A stretch of 64,000 nt of DNA, from NCBI RefSeq assembly GCF_014696435.1, contig NZ_JACJQG010000009.1, positions 111,589 through 175,588 on the forward strand, read 5' to 3'. Positions 26,819-36,621 of the stretch are shown here, one piece after another. A program made the position numbers and the translations under genes. The stretch comes from Calothrix anomala FACHB-343. Its GTDB lineage: Bacteria; Cyanobacteriota; Cyanobacteriia; Cyanobacteriales; Nostocaceae. Position 1 is the stretch's first letter. Every line of letters begins with the position of its first letter. A model generated the notes under the pieces. That model searched no databases and was not told the DNA's origin. It saw only the letters and a program-made list of their open reading frames with translations.

Positions 26819-27766
26819 CTACAAAAGCGATAATTCTCCGACAACTTCTAAACGCTTGTATTTTCCTAAGATCATAAACTTCTCAGATAAGCTTTCGGCA
26901 ACGCTGGGAGTAATCCAGCCCATTTGTTGCAGTAAGTGAATGGCAACTGCGTATTTTGCCCGCTTGCTTCCATCCATAACTTTAATTGCTAATCCCATGC
27001 CTTCCCCTAATCGGCCAATGCACTGTACTCCTTCTGCACCAGCTTTACTTACCAATTCCCCAGGAGTTAAGCGCATGAGTTCGGTATCAAATTCCCCATC
27101 TCCCGCTACCATTGTTGGGTGATGAGTCATAGCTCTGACAATCCGCTCCATATCTAAAGTTTTCCCGGAGGCTAGCAAGGCATAAAGCGAACCCATCTGA
27201 CCCAGTTGCATCAAGTAAGTGGGTGCGCCACAATCATCATGAACGCCAATAAATTCCTCAGATGGCATTCGCAGCAATTCTGCTACCTTGCTGAGAATTA
27301 GCTGTTGGACTGGGTGTTTGCGTTCTAGGTAATTATTTAAAGGCCAATGGCGTTGCTGACATACGGCTAACATTCCCGCATGTTTCCCAGAGCAATTGTA
27401 TTCTAGAGGACTCCGCTTACCTTCAGGAACCGGACATTGGAGGGTGCTGGGGTCAAGATCGGCTCGCCACAGGATATTAAATACCTGTCTGACTTGCTCT
27501 ATGCTACCTTTATGGGAACTAGTGATGATAGCTAAGTCGCGATCGCTGAGATCGTAACGTTCTAAAGTACCTGTAGATGTGACTGCTAGGGCTTGAAATG
27601 GTTTTAGTGCTGAACGGACAAATGTAGCCGTTTCCGCATTCCCAGCAACGGATAAAACCCGTCCCCGTTCGTCGCAGACAACAGCTTGGACTATGTGCCT
27701 CGATTCAATAATTCCTTCCCGGAGCAACCTGACTTCCAAGGCTGCGGCTTGAGTTCGCTTTCCCAT
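26819..27766 (-). CDS. L-asparaginase II family protein
   Basis: The product matches the COG4448 asparaginase group (as in Rhizobium): EVRLLREGIIESRHIVQAVV at the start, SALKPFQALAV, TSSHKGSIEQV, the YNCSGKHAGMLA motif with conserved Ser/Lys, and HDDCGAPTYL. It hydrolyses asparagine to aspartate and ammonia. ATG 27766 (MGKRTQAAALEVR) or 27772 are both possible. It follows rsfS and the CGLD27 gene in the same direction, an order I recall from other cyanobacteria. The spacer to its upstream neighbour holds two GACGCG palindromes and heptamer repeats. Confidence 0.9.
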   Translation of the reverse strand: MGKRTQAAALEVRLLREGIIESRHIVQAVVCDERGRVLSVAGNAETATFVRSALKPFQALAVTSTGTLERYDLSDRDLAIITSSHKGSIEQVRQVFNILWRADLDPSTLQCPVPEGKRSPLEYNCSGKHAGMLAVCQQRHWPLNNYLERKHPVQQLILSKVAELLRMPSEEFIGVHDDCGAPTYLMQLGQMGSLYALLASGKTLDMERIVRAMTHHPTMVAGDGEFDTELMRLTPGELVSKAGAEGVQCIGRLGEGMGLAIKVMDGSKRAKYAVAIHLLQQMGWITPSVAESLSEKFMILGKYKRLEVVGELSLL

Positions 27767-27824
27767 TGTCATGGGTTAAAATTTATCTCTTATTGTTATT
27801 TTTTATGATTTGTCAGTTGTCAAA

Positions 27825-27870
27825 GACGCGATTGATGGCGTCAGTTGTCAGAGACGCGATTAATCGCGTC
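27825..27870. repeat. GACGCGATTAATCGCGTC palindrome, two adjacent copies
   Basis: A perfect 18-bp palindrome at 27853-27870 and a degenerate copy at 27825-27842, embedded in TCAGTTGTC-type repeats. The family recurs at about 29351-29374, 32154-32178, 33346-33363, 34334-34351 and 63355-63372, usually flanked by CAGA and TGTACAATTGTC. Confidence 0.9.
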
Positions 27871-27941
27871 TGTACAATCGTCAGTTGTCTGTTGTCAGTT
27901 GTCTGATGACAAATGACTAATGACAAATGACTAATGACGAG

Positions 27942-28442
27942 TTATAACAAATGCCAAACTATACTACCAGCAACAAACATTCCTGCCAAGCCAGCAAAGG
28001 TTAGTTGCAAGCGCCGGAGAATGGGTTTGATTTCGTAGGTGGCGATTAAGCGATCGCGGTTTAATATTTCCTCTGGTTTAATCCAAGTTTGACCGTCATA
28101 CCATCCAGACTCTTCATAAAATACTGCGCGGCTAGTTAGGCGATCGCTTACGTAATACCAACCTAAGTACAAACGTACCAGTAGGAGGATAACGCCAATA
28201 CTTGCGCCTGCTGCACCGCAAAGAAGAAACTGGCCAATCTGCTTATGTGGTGGAAAACTAGCTGCGGCTACGGGGCCAGCTATAATCCAGGAGAAACTCC
28301 AAAGCATGAGCATTTTGGTGATATGTTGCCGCCAATTTAGGGCACAATCACTAAATAGCCAAGATGTTCTTAATTGTTCGTACTCATTGAGTGGTTGTTG
28401 TTCAGTCGGAACTGGGCAATTAGAAACCGAGGATCTTATCAT
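27942..28442 (-). CDS. CGLD27 family (DUF1230) membrane protein
   Basis: The 166-residue product contains [56 protein letters not shown] and [15 protein letters not shown], the conserved blocks of the plant/algal/cyanobacterial CGLD27 family. Two or three hydrophobic segments (about 45-62, 73-92, 150-166) indicate a membrane protein. Green-lineage conservation suggests a photosynthesis-linked role, not yet precise. Its ATG overlaps the rsfS stop by 4 nt (ATGA), so the two are translationally coupled. Confidence 0.9.
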   Translation of the reverse strand: MIRSSVSNCPVPTEQQPLNEYEQLRTSWLFSDCALNWRQHITKMLMLWSFSWIIAGPVAAASFPPHKQIGQFLLCGAAGASIGVILLLVRLYLGWYYVSDRLTSRAVFYEESGWYDGQTWIKPEEILNRDRLIATYEIKPILRRLQLTFAGLAGMFVAGSIVWHLL

Positions 28443-28897
28443 GTTGGCTTACCCCCACCGTCGTCGGCTGTTGGAAGTTCTAAACGTTCAGCATGAGACC
28501 AGAATGCTTCTAAATTATAAAACTCCCGCTCCTTCGGCATCATGATGTGGACAATCACTTCGCCATAATCTTGCAATACCCAACTTCCTTCGGCTTTACC
28601 CGCAGTGCGCAAAGGATTTCGTTGCAAATCTGTTGCTACTTGTTCTTCTATAGCTTCAGCGATCGCTCTCACTTGGACGCGAGAATAGCCTGTCATCACC
28701 ACAAAATAATCTGCTAAGTACGATACATCTCCTACTCTTAGCAATAAAATTTCCCCAGCTTTGCGGTCTGATGCAGCTTCGGCTATAGTTATCGCTAATT
28801 TTCTGGCTTCATCGGTTTCGGTCTGTGGGCTAGTGATCGCGCTTTTTTTCAAAGATACGGACTGTATAGGAAAATCTCCTTGGTAAAATTCAGACAT
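28439..28897 (-). CDS. rsfS: Ribosomal silencing factor RsfS
   Basis: RsfS binds L14 on the large subunit and blocks subunit joining when nutrients are short. The 152-residue product has the family core [41 protein letters not shown], and [30 protein letters not shown]. It heads a probable operon with the CGLD27 gene (4-nt overlap) and asparaginase. Confidence 0.95.
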   Translation of the reverse strand: MSEFYQGDFPIQSVSLKKSAITSPQTETDEARKLAITIAEAASDRKAGEILLLRVGDVSYLADYFVVMTGYSRVQVRAIAEAIEEQVATDLQRNPLRTAGKAEGSWVLQDYGEVIVHIMMPKEREFYNLEAFWSHAERLELPTADDGGGKPT

Positions 28898-29497
28898 TAA
28901 CCCTCAGGTGCTTTATGCCTTTTGTTACATCTTTTTACAATTTTTCACAACCCATTAGCTTGTAGCTGTTTAAATTGTTTTTTTTGCATCCTAACAAAAA
29001 AAAGGTCTGTTTGGATTTTGAACTCAGTAAGCAACCCTGTGTTGCTGAGTTAGCTCAGGGACTAGAAAGCATGATTTCACCTAAATCGCTCGTGAGAATA
29101 GAGACAGACTCAATATGGTTAGTTACTGAGCAAGTTTATACTGCAAGCAATTAGTCGCGAATTACATTTATAATTCAAAATGTATTATAATTATAACTAC
29201 ATGTTGTATACTATTCCTCTTCTCATAGGAAGAAAGCATAGAGAAATCATACTTACTACAGAGCATCTGACACAATCAATAAAAACTCCACCCATAAAGG
29301 GATAGGATATTAGACTACTTTCAAAAAACAACTCACAACTGACAATTGTACAGACAAGGGTTATCGCGTCTCTGACAAAGGAAACGAAATAAAAATTGAG
29401 GTTATTAACAGTCCCAGATAAATAGTCAATTGACTATGGACTATTGACAACCTCAATTTAATTATCACCATATCGTCAGCTTGATTGCTGATAGTTA
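28898..29497. other. Long intergenic region with hairpin and repeats
   Basis: 600 bp with no supported gene. It holds an inverted repeat AACTCAG..AGCAAC / GTTGCTGAGTT (29020-29050), a variant of the GACGCG repeat (CAGACAAGGGTTATCGCGTC, 29351-29370), and GTCAATTGACTATGGAC-type heptamer repeats (about 29425-29450). The left part should contain the rsfS promoter. Confidence 0.5.
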
Positions 29498-29658
29498 GGG
29501 AGCATCCCAAATGTGCAAAAACGCCCTCACCCTATAAGGGTGGGGCTAGAAATACGAAGCCTGCCTTCGCAGGCTATCAAACTTTTAGCCTGCGAAGGCA
29601 GGCTTTGTTGGTATAGCAATACCCTTCTAGGGTATTGCGTCAAAATTGGGATGCTCCC
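29498..29658. mobile_element. MITE, 161 bp, perfect 13-bp ends and 8-bp target duplication
   Basis: It begins GGGAGCATCCCAA and ends TTGGGATGCTCCC, exact inverted complements. GATAGTTA flanks both sides (29490-29497 and 29659-29666). The interior carries a perfect hairpin AGCCTGCCTTCGCAGGC plus GCCTGCGAAGGCAGGC and a CTATAAGGGTGGGG motif. No coding capacity. An 8-bp duplication is compatible with several IS families, so I do not assign a parent. Confidence 0.92.
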
Positions 29659-29693
29659 GATAGTTACTATCGCTACATACTGTTGTGGCAATT

Positions 29694-30965
29694 TTAAACT
29701 TCTTGATTCGAGATTGTTGTTGCATTAATTACTGGCTCGTCTACCATAAGAGATTCGCATAATGACTCATAGTTATTTAAAGCTTGCTCAAATGCATATT
29801 GTTCCACAGCATATTGACGGCTTTTATAACCAAAATTTTTGACTTTTTTGGGATTTTGATACAAGTCTAAAATTGCATTTGCTAAAGCTTGAGGATCTTC
29901 TGGAGGGACAACAAAGCCACCACCACTTTGCTTAATTGCTTTAGCAGCAGTACCATTTTCCGGTACAGAAGCAATTAATGCTCGTCCACTAGCAAGTAAT
30001 ACTTGTATTTTTGACGGCATATTGAAAGATATCACATTTTTCTTTTGCACTACTAACCCCACATCTGCAGCCGCTAACATTTGTGGTAATTTTTCTCTGG
30101 GTTGAAAGGGTATCAATAAAACGTTGTCTGCTCCGAAATTTAGACATTCTTGTTGTAACCTACGTAACCCTTTCGCCTCCCCTGCGATCGCAAATACAAT
30201 ATCTGGGATATGGCGTAACATCGCAGCAGCTTTCACCACTGTTTCTAAGCCTTGAGTAAGTGCAATATTTCCTGAATAGAGAACTACAAATTTATTTTGA
30301 AGATTGTGTGTGGCGCGAAATTGATTATTTTCTTGAGGTAAAGGACGAATAAAATTCACATCTACCCAGTTAGGAATAGAGACAATTTTGCTAGCTGGTA
30401 CACCCTTTTTGAGCAAATTATCGATGAAACCATCAGCAATCACGCTAATTTTAGTAGCGCTGTGATAAGCAAACTTTTCTAACTGTGTAAATAGCTCGAT
30501 GAGTAATTTATTTTTCAGTATTCCTAAGTGAATAGCCGCTTCTGGTAAAATATCTTGCAGATTTAAAATTACAGGACAGTTATATAACAAACCTAAAAGG
30601 GAAGCTGGCAAGCAAACAGGTAATGATGGCGATGTAGAAATAATTACATCAGGTCGCCAGCCTAACAGTGCAGGTACAAAACTAGTGACGACAAAACTAG
30701 CATCTAACAATATTCGATCGAGTAACTTAGGTTCTGGACGAACCCAGACATAACTGCGTTGAATTTCCACTCCGTTTTTATATTCTGTATGAAACAACTT
30801 ACCCCGGTAGTTAGAGTAGATTTGACGTTCCGGGTAGTTTGGCATAGCTGTAACTACACGCACCTGATGTCCCCGCTTTACCAGTCCCTCTGCTAGTTCC
30901 GTCATTAGCGGAGCAATACCAATAGGTTCTGGATAGTAGTTGTAGGAATAAATCAAAATCCGCAT
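29694..30965 (-). CDS. GT4 glycosyltransferase, WcaI-like
   Basis: The 423-residue product starts MRILIYSYNYYPEPIGIAPL and has GHQVRVVTAMPNYPERQIY, then WRPDVIISTSPSLPVCLPAS in the acceptor half and VVLYSGNIALTQGLETVVKA plus MPSKIQVLLASGRALIASVP in the donor half. This is the WcaI-type branch of GT4, used in exopolysaccharide synthesis (fucosyl- or related transfers). It is not adjacent to other polysaccharide genes. A 14-bp palindrome CTTACTTAAGTAAG lies upstream at 31116-31129 and may be regulatory. Confidence 0.9.
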   Translation of the reverse strand: MRILIYSYNYYPEPIGIAPLMTELAEGLVKRGHQVRVVTAMPNYPERQIYSNYRGKLFHTEYKNGVEIQRSYVWVRPEPKLLDRILLDASFVVTSFVPALLGWRPDVIISTSPSLPVCLPASLLGLLYNCPVILNLQDILPEAAIHLGILKNKLLIELFTQLEKFAYHSATKISVIADGFIDNLLKKGVPASKIVSIPNWVDVNFIRPLPQENNQFRATHNLQNKFVVLYSGNIALTQGLETVVKAAAMLRHIPDIVFAIAGEAKGLRRLQQECLNFGADNVLLIPFQPREKLPQMLAAADVGLVVQKKNVISFNMPSKIQVLLASGRALIASVPENGTAAKAIKQSGGGFVVPPEDPQALANAILDLYQNPKKVKNFGYKSRQYAVEQYAFEQALNNYESLCESLMVDEPVINATTISNQEV

Positions 30966-31115
30966 AAAAATTAGTCAGAGTTATCTGGTTTTTTATTGAA
31001 AAACAATATTTATTCCCAAGATTTTTTGAACTTCTGACACACCCTAATTCATTGTCCCTTTAGTCTGTTTTTCTGTCATTGATTTTTCTATGAAGATTAA
31101 GTAAACTTTGATATA

Positions 31116-31129
31116 CTTACTTAAGTAAG
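31116..31129. promoter_or_regulatory. Palindrome CTTACTTAAGTAAG upstream of WcaI-like gene
   Basis: A perfect 14-bp palindrome about 150 nt upstream of the glycosyltransferase start. A protein-binding site is possible, but the base composition is AT-rich, so chance is not excluded. Confidence 0.3.
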
Positions 31130-31260
31130 AATTAAATTAACTGTAAATAATTACATCTATAAAGAAGAATCTAAGGAAGTAGAATTACTTACGTATAATT
31201 CTGGTTTTTTATCTTGATTGGACAGCACAATATTCAAGTTCTCAGATTAAATACTGAAAG

Positions 31261-32007
31261 TTAGAGAATTTGGGATAAAAATTTGCGAGTTCGCTCTTGT
31301 TGAGGCTGGTTGAAAAAGGAATCTGGTGTGCCTGATTCGATCAGAAAACCACTATCCATGAGGATTACCCTATCAGCAACTTCACGAGCAAATCCTACTT
31401 CATGGGTGACTACAACCATTGTCATTCCTTCCCTGGCGAGATTGCGCATCACATCCAAAACTTCTCGAACCATTTCGGGATCTAAAGCTGAGGTCGGTTC
31501 ATCAAATAGCATGATTTTAGGCTGCATAGCTAAAGCACGAGCGATCGCTACCCGTTGTTGCTGTCCCCCAGATAACTGTCCGGGATATTTATGGGCTTGT
31601 TCTAAAATTCCCACTCTTTCTAGCAGTTGCATAGCTAAATCTTGGGCTTTCGCCTTCGTCCAGCGACGCACCCAAATAGGAGCCAAAGTAATATTTTGCA
31701 GTACTGTTAAATGGGGAAATAAATTAAATTGTTGAAATACCATTCCCACTTCTTTGCGAATTGCGTCAATATTGCGCAAATCATTGCTAAGGGTAATACC
31801 ATCGATAATAATTTTGCCTTTTTGATATTCTTCTAAGGCATTAAATGTGCGGATAAAGGTAGATTTACCAGAGCCAGAAGGCCCCATTAAGACAACGACT
31901 TCGCCACGATTGACTGTTAAGCTCACACCTTGGAGTGCATGAAATTTCCCATACCATTTATGAACATCTTCGGCAATAATGATGGGATTTGATGTTGATT
32001 GTGCCAT
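31261..32007 (-). CDS. bgtA: Polar amino acid ABC transporter ATPase
   Basis: A PAAT-type ATPase of 248 residues: Walker [16 protein letters not shown]-loop [12 protein letters not shown], signature [17 protein letters not shown], Walker [13 protein letters not shown] and switch [13 protein letters not shown] are all intact. It is the last gene of a minus-strand cluster natF-natG-natH-bgtA, matching the Anabaena N-II uptake system, whose ATPase BgtA also serves a basic amino acid system. It sits at the cytoplasmic face and energises uptake. Confidence 0.93.
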   Translation of the reverse strand: MAQSTSNPIIIAEDVHKWYGKFHALQGVSLTVNRGEVVVLMGPSGSGKSTFIRTFNALEEYQKGKIIIDGITLSNDLRNIDAIRKEVGMVFQQFNLFPHLTVLQNITLAPIWVRRWTKAKAQDLAMQLLERVGILEQAHKYPGQLSGGQQQRVAIARALAMQPKIMLFDEPTSALDPEMVREVLDVMRNLAREGMTMVVVTHEVGFAREVADRVILMDSGFLIESGTPDSFFNQPQQERTRKFLSQIL

Positions 32008-32153
32008 GAAAATTTACCTTAAATAACTAATTCCTATTTGATATGTGAACTAAGGGGAAAAGGGGCAAAAGGGAAGGGAAGGGGGACAAGGAAGATAAGT
32101 ATTTATGAATTATTTAGGATTGCTATATTAACTATTGACCATTGACCATTGAA

Positions 32154-32178
32154 CAGACAAGGGTTATCGCGTCTCTAA
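32154..32178. repeat. GACGCG-family repeat, variant copy
   Basis: CAGACAAGGGTTATCGCGTCTC, the shortened form of the GACGCG palindrome repeat, lies just downstream of natH among ATTGACCATTGACC heptamers. Confidence 0.7.
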
Positions 32179-32185
32179 CAATTGA

Positions 32186-33337
32186 CTATTGACTAATTTG
32201 CTTTTCTAAGCGTCGAGAAGCTAGAGACATCGAGTAACAAAATACCCAATAAATTGAGCCAATAAATAAATAAACCTCTGCATATCTGCCAATAAATTGT
32301 GGTTGTGCCAAAATTGAACGGGAAATTCCTGTTAGTTCTACTAATCCTACTAAAGATAAAAGTGAGGTATCTTTAAATAAACCGATAAATTGACCAACAA
32401 TTGCGGGAATTACAGCCCGTAAAGCTTGAGGTAGTATAATTAATATAGTCACTAACAGAGAATTCAAGCCTAATGCTTTTGCGGCTTCTACTTGTCCCCG
32501 CCATACAGCCTGAAGTCCGCCACGCACGTTTTCTGCCATATAAGCCGCGCTAAATAAAACGAGTCCGGTAATTGCGCGTACTACTCGATCTAAACGTAAA
32601 TCAACTGGTAAAAATAATGGGAGCATTACCTGAGCGAGAAACAAAATTCCAATTAGAGGTAGTCCTCGAATTATTTCAATATAGAGAATTGAAAACCAAC
32701 GAATGATTGGTAAATTGCTAGTACGTCCTAAAGCTAGTAAAACTCCAATGGGGAAAGAAAGAACAATACTAACTGCTGCCATTAACAAGGTAAGTAGTAA
32801 ACCATTCCACGAATTTGTAGATACAGATTGCCAGCCTAATCCACCACCAATTAACCAAATAATCAGACTAAAAGATAATAACCATGTTAAGGAAAGCCAA
32901 GGCAATATTATTTTAGGAAATTTTCTGCCTATTCCGAATCCGATAGCTAACAAAATAGAAATTAATAGTAACCAACTTCGGGATGTCAAATCCCCTGGTA
33001 AACCCATTAAAAATCCAGCAATTATAAAAGTATAAACTGCAATTTGACGCTTTGTTAAATGCTGTTTACTAGAAAATACACCCCATGTTATTGCAGTTAA
33101 AGTGGACGCGATCGCCAATACAATCCACACGCGCCAATATAAGGATTGGGGAAATCTACCAACTAAGAATAAACGTAAGTTAACTTGAACTACTGTCCAT
33201 TGTGCTTGGGTAGTTGTCCAAATAATAATGCTTTTGGCTAACCAAATTAGGAATGCTATACAGATAATAGTCAGTAAGCTGTTGTACCAAGTATTAAAAA
33301 GATTTTTACGCAGCCACAATAGTTGAGGATTAGTCAT
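32186..33337 (-). CDS. natH: Polar amino acid ABC transporter permease NatH
   Basis: A membrane permease of 383 residues with about eight hydrophobic helices. The C-terminal His/Glu/Gln permease domain holds the EAA loop (VEAAKALGLNSLLVTILIILPQALR). The long N-terminal extension with extra helices (about 15-180) is typical of NatH/AapM-type permeases. It pairs with NatG to form the channel. The gene lies between natG and bgtA, with a GACGCG palindrome in the short gap upstream. Confidence 0.92.
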   Translation of the reverse strand: MTNPQLLWLRKNLFNTWYNSLLTIICIAFLIWLAKSIIIWTTTQAQWTVVQVNLRLFLVGRFPQSLYWRVWIVLAIASTLTAITWGVFSSKQHLTKRQIAVYTFIIAGFLMGLPGDLTSRSWLLLISILLAIGFGIGRKFPKIILPWLSLTWLLSFSLIIWLIGGGLGWQSVSTNSWNGLLLTLLMAAVSIVLSFPIGVLLALGRTSNLPIIRWFSILYIEIIRGLPLIGILFLAQVMLPLFLPVDLRLDRVVRAITGLVLFSAAYMAENVRGGLQAVWRGQVEAAKALGLNSLLVTILIILPQALRAVIPAIVGQFIGLFKDTSLLSLVGLVELTGISRSILAQPQFIGRYAEVYLFIGSIYWVFCYSMSLASRRLEKQISQ

Positions 33338-33345
33338 TTATCAGA

Positions 33346-33363
33346 GACGCGATTAATCGCGTC
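33346..33363. repeat. GACGCGATTAATCGCGTC palindrome between natG and natH
   Basis: A perfect 18-bp palindrome in the natG-natH gap (64 nt), flanked by CAGA and TGTACAGTTGTC. It could affect expression balance within the operon transcript by forming a hairpin. Confidence 0.9.
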
Positions 33364-33401
33364 TGTACAGTTGTCAATTGTCAATTTTCTCTCTTATCCC
33401 G

Positions 33402-34325
33402 TTATCTTTCTTGAATTTGTACTATGCGGTTGAACAAATTCATGACTACGGAAATTGTTAAACTGAGGGTGAGGTAGGTAAGCATAATTAGTAACATGAC
33501 TTCTACGGCACGCCCAGTTTGGTTAAAGGTGGTGGAGGCGACAAAATAAATATCGGGGTAGCCAATAGCGATCGCTAAACTGGAATTTTTGGTCAAGTTG
33601 AGATATTGGCTGGTTAGCGGTGGGATGATTACCCGCAAGGCTTGGGGAAACACCACCAACCGCATGACTAACCCTGGTTTTAAACCAAGCGATCGCGCAG
33701 CTTCCCACTGTCCTTTAGGTACTGATTGAATCCCAGCGCGGACAATTTCGGCTATAAATGCGCCTGTATAAAAAGTTAAACCCAGTAGTAAAGCAGAAAA
33801 CTCTGGAGATAAAGTGAACCAAGGAAATTCTGCACCATTTTGGCTCAGGTAAATCAACCCCCAGAGAGAGATTTTATTTTCAACTTTGGGGAAACCAAGA
33901 AATACCGCAAAGTACCAAAACAGTAATTGCAGCAGTAACGGAGTATTGCGAAAAATTTCTACGTAAACTAGGCTGATATTTCTGACTAACCAATTATCAG
34001 AAAGTCGTGCAATTCCTGCACTAACTCCAACAATTGTTGTCAGCAAAATTCCGATAATTGCTATGCGCAATGAGTTAATTAGCCCAACCCATAAGGCTTG
34101 ACTATAGCTATCAGTTGGTTTGTAAGCAATTAAAGTTTCACCAATATCAAAAGATGCTTGTTGCTGGAGAAAATTAAACCCAAACTGAATACCGAGTTGC
34201 TGTAAATTGCGGTTGAGGTTACTCCAGAGAATTGTGACTACAAATGCTGCTAAAAATACAGCGATTAATTGTCCTGCAATTCGCCAAAAACGGCGATCGC
34301 GCCACAATAATTTGAAATTTGTCAT
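33402..34325 (-). CDS. natG: Polar amino acid ABC transporter permease NatG
   Basis: A 307-residue permease with an N-terminal helix (about 15-33) and the conserved domain from about 80 on: SLVYVEIFRNTPLLLQLLFW and the EAA loop QWEAARSLGLKPGLVMRLVVFPQALRVIIPPL. This is the AapQ/NatG type. It lies directly after natF, with a GACGCG palindrome between them. Confidence 0.92.
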   Translation of the reverse strand: MTNFKLLWRDRRFWRIAGQLIAVFLAAFVVTILWSNLNRNLQQLGIQFGFNFLQQQASFDIGETLIAYKPTDSYSQALWVGLINSLRIAIIGILLTTIVGVSAGIARLSDNWLVRNISLVYVEIFRNTPLLLQLLFWYFAVFLGFPKVENKISLWGLIYLSQNGAEFPWFTLSPEFSALLLGLTFYTGAFIAEIVRAGIQSVPKGQWEAARSLGLKPGLVMRLVVFPQALRVIIPPLTSQYLNLTKNSSLAIAIGYPDIYFVASTTFNQTGRAVEVMLLIMLTYLTLSLTISVVMNLFNRIVQIQER

Positions 34326-34333
34326 TTGTCAGA

Positions 34334-34351
34334 GACGCGATGAATCGCGTC
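34334..34351. repeat. GACGCGATGAATCGCGTC repeat between natF and natG
   Basis: One base pair away from the perfect palindrome of the family, in the natF-natG gap. Three members of the same repeat family therefore punctuate one transporter operon. Confidence 0.9.
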
Positions 34352-34405
34352 TGTACAATGGTCTTTTGTCATGAGTTCTGGATGTGGGTTTATCTGATCC
34401 TGCGA

Positions 34406-35500
34406 TTAACGGAAAGGTGGAGAATAGAGTAATCCGTTTTTTGACCACAGTTGATTTTGACCGCGTGCTAAATTGAGTTTTGTTTTCGGGCCGAGATTGC
34501 GATCGTAAACTTCGCTATAGTTGCCAACATGCTTGATGATTCTGGCTGCAAAGTCGTTGGTTAACCCCAGACTTTCACCCAGGTTTCCTTCTGTTCCTAA
34601 AAACCGCTTAATATCTGGATCGCTACTAGTGGCAAATTGTGCGAGATTTTGAGAATTAATCCCTAATTCTTCAGCTTTAATTAGGGAATAAACTACCCAT
34701 TTGACAGTATCCGCCCATTTTGTGTCTCCTTTGGCGACTGCTGGTGCTAATGGTTCGGATGAAATGACTTCATCAAGAATTACATTGTCTTCTGGTTTGG
34801 GTAGAAGCGATCGCCGCGCCACTAACGCAGAGCGATCGGCTGTAATTCCATCACAACGTCCTTGTGCATAGGTCGCAAAGGTAACGTTAACATCCTCAAA
34901 CACTACGGGTTTATAAGTAATACCCCGTTTGCGCATTTGGTCGGCTAAATTTTGTTCAGTAGTCGTTCCAGTTTGCACGCAGATAGCTTTATCTTTTAAG
35001 TCAGCTAATGATTTTACACCGCTACTTTTGCGGATCATAATCGCTTGACCATCATAAAAAACCACAGGTGCAAATTCCAGACCGACAGAGGTTGTACGGC
35101 TCAATGTCCATGTGGTGTTGCGGCTGAGAATATCTACTTCCCCAGTTTGTAAGGCTGTAAACCGTTCTTTGGCGCTGAGATTGCGAAATTCCACTGCATC
35201 GGGGTTGTCAAATAAAGCTGCTGCGACGGCGCGACAGACATCAACGTCAATTCCGCTATATTTTCCATCAGTTCCGACAAAACTAAATCCTGGAACTTCA
35301 CCACTCACACCACAAATTAGCTGACCCCGGTTTTTTACCGTATCCCAGCGATTTTTAACTGTTGGTGCTGCTTGCGGACTAGTGGTGCTATTTGCATTGT
35401 TATTTGCATTTTGGGATTCGCCACCACAAGCACTAATGGCAAAGATAAGAGGTGCGATCGCTAAAATTAAAGCTGATTTACCCATAAAAGTTGTGGACAT
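34406..35500 (-). CDS. natF: Amino acid ABC transporter substrate-binding lipoprotein NatF
   Basis: The 364-residue product has a signal peptide ending in a lipobox (FAISACGGESQ), so it should be a lipoprotein facing the periplasm. The mature part is a type II periplasmic binding fold (GQLICGVSGEVPGFSFVGTD, YSGIDVDVCRAVAAALF, DILSRNTTWTLSRTT, CDGITADRSALVARR), as in AapJ/NatF, which bind acidic and neutral polar amino acids. It is the first gene of the natF-natG-natH-bgtA operon; its promoter must lie in 35501-35986. Confidence 0.93.
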   Translation of the reverse strand: MSTTFMGKSALILAIAPLIFAISACGGESQNANNNANSTTSPQAAPTVKNRWDTVKNRGQLICGVSGEVPGFSFVGTDGKYSGIDVDVCRAVAAALFDNPDAVEFRNLSAKERFTALQTGEVDILSRNTTWTLSRTTSVGLEFAPVVFYDGQAIMIRKSSGVKSLADLKDKAICVQTGTTTEQNLADQMRKRGITYKPVVFEDVNVTFATYAQGRCDGITADRSALVARRSLLPKPEDNVILDEVISSEPLAPAVAKGDTKWADTVKWVVYSLIKAEELGINSQNLAQFATSSDPDIKRFLGTEGNLGESLGLTNDFAARIIKHVGNYSEVYDRNLGPKTKLNLARGQNQLWSKNGLLYSPPFR

Positions 35501-35986
35501 TTACATGATAAAATGTGTTTACTACTACAATTGTTCTGTAAAACTCAGTAGATGTTTGTAATATAAAACTTTTTGGTATCCTGTATTAAAAATTTAGCTA
35601 ATACAAACATATTTTTTGATAAAAAATCTAAAATTGGCACAAATCAAAAGCAGTATTATGGGGCTTTTAATCAGCAAAAAATAATTATTTAACTATGTCG
35701 AAAAGCTATAACTTTGAACTTCTACTCAGCATCAACTAGATAATATAAGACTTAGGCACAGTCTATCAATTCCTGTGTAGACTCTCTAAATTCTTGGCAT
35801 ACTTGGAGTCTAGGCGGTTCAATAAATTCAGTATTTTTGAAATTCTTGCGTAAATCCTGTAATCAACAAAAGCTGAATTGCATAATTCTAGGAAAGCAGA
35901 AGTAGCTGTACTAACTTAGGCAGATGCCACTAGCAGGTTAAACTAGGTTTGGTAACAGCTGCTCCAGCATTCCTTATGAGGCTATT
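35501..35986. other. Divergent promoter region of natF and the YbjN-like gene
   Basis: 486 bp, AT-rich, with no open frame of interest. No NtcA site of the GTA-N8-TAC type could be confirmed by eye. Nothing else specific seen. Confidence 0.4.
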
Positions 35987-36544
35987 ATGGGAGCTCATCT
36001 GAAACAGATTGCTAAATATTTAGACAACCTTGGTTGGGATTATCGTGTTGATGACGAAGAAGAGCGGATTATCACAGGTGTGGAAGCCGATCACCTAGAA
36101 GACTTCCTGATAGTTGTGCAATTGGATGAGGAAGGCAAATTTTTTCGGGTATTTGCGCCTCAAGTGATCGCAGGAGTTCAAGAGCATCCTTATAAGGGAG
36201 CTATTCTACAAACCATGTTGGCGATTTCTTGGGAAACCAAAATGCTGCAATGGGAATATGACCCATCAGATGGCGAAATCCGTGCGATTATCGAGTTTCC
36301 CTTAGAAGACTCCATCCTCACAGAGAAACAATTTAACCGTTGTTTGAGCGGCTTAATTCAAATTGTTGATAGCATCGCCATGCCAAGGTTAAAAGAGGTC
36401 ATGGAAACAGGTAAAGACCCTGGTAATATCGAACTGGGCGAAAGACTGTTACTGAGTATTCAAGAAGAGGCTCCCGGATTATTAGAAATCCTTGAAAAAG
36501 CAATGGAAGCCAGAAAAAAGCGCGGAAGTTTTCCTAACGAGTGA
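35987..36544 (+). CDS. YbjN domain-containing protein
   Basis: The 185-residue acidic cytoplasmic protein has the YbjN/T3SS-chaperone-like fold pattern: HLKQIAKYLDNLGWDYRVDD, FLIVVQLDEEGKFFRVFAPQ and MLAISWETKMLQWEYDPSDGEI. Cyanobacteria carry several such proteins with no firm role. It is followed 77 nt downstream by a DUF3318 gene in the same direction. Confidence 0.8.
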   Translation: MGAHLKQIAKYLDNLGWDYRVDDEEERIITGVEADHLEDFLIVVQLDEEGKFFRVFAPQVIAGVQEHPYKGAILQTMLAISWETKMLQWEYDPSDGEIRAIIEFPLEDSILTEKQFNRCLSGLIQIVDSIAMPRLKEVMETGKDPGNIELGERLLLSIQEEAPGLLEILEKAMEARKKRGSFPNE

Positions 36545-36621
36545 GGCGGATTATCACTGAAATAGCTATACTCCAAAGTGATACCCTCACTATATACTGA
36601 ATTTTTCTAGGGCTGGATTTT

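Noticed and set aside
35501-35986. NtcA site upstream of natF
   Set aside because: No GTA-N8-TAC with a properly spaced -10 box could be found by eye, so nitrogen control is not claimed.
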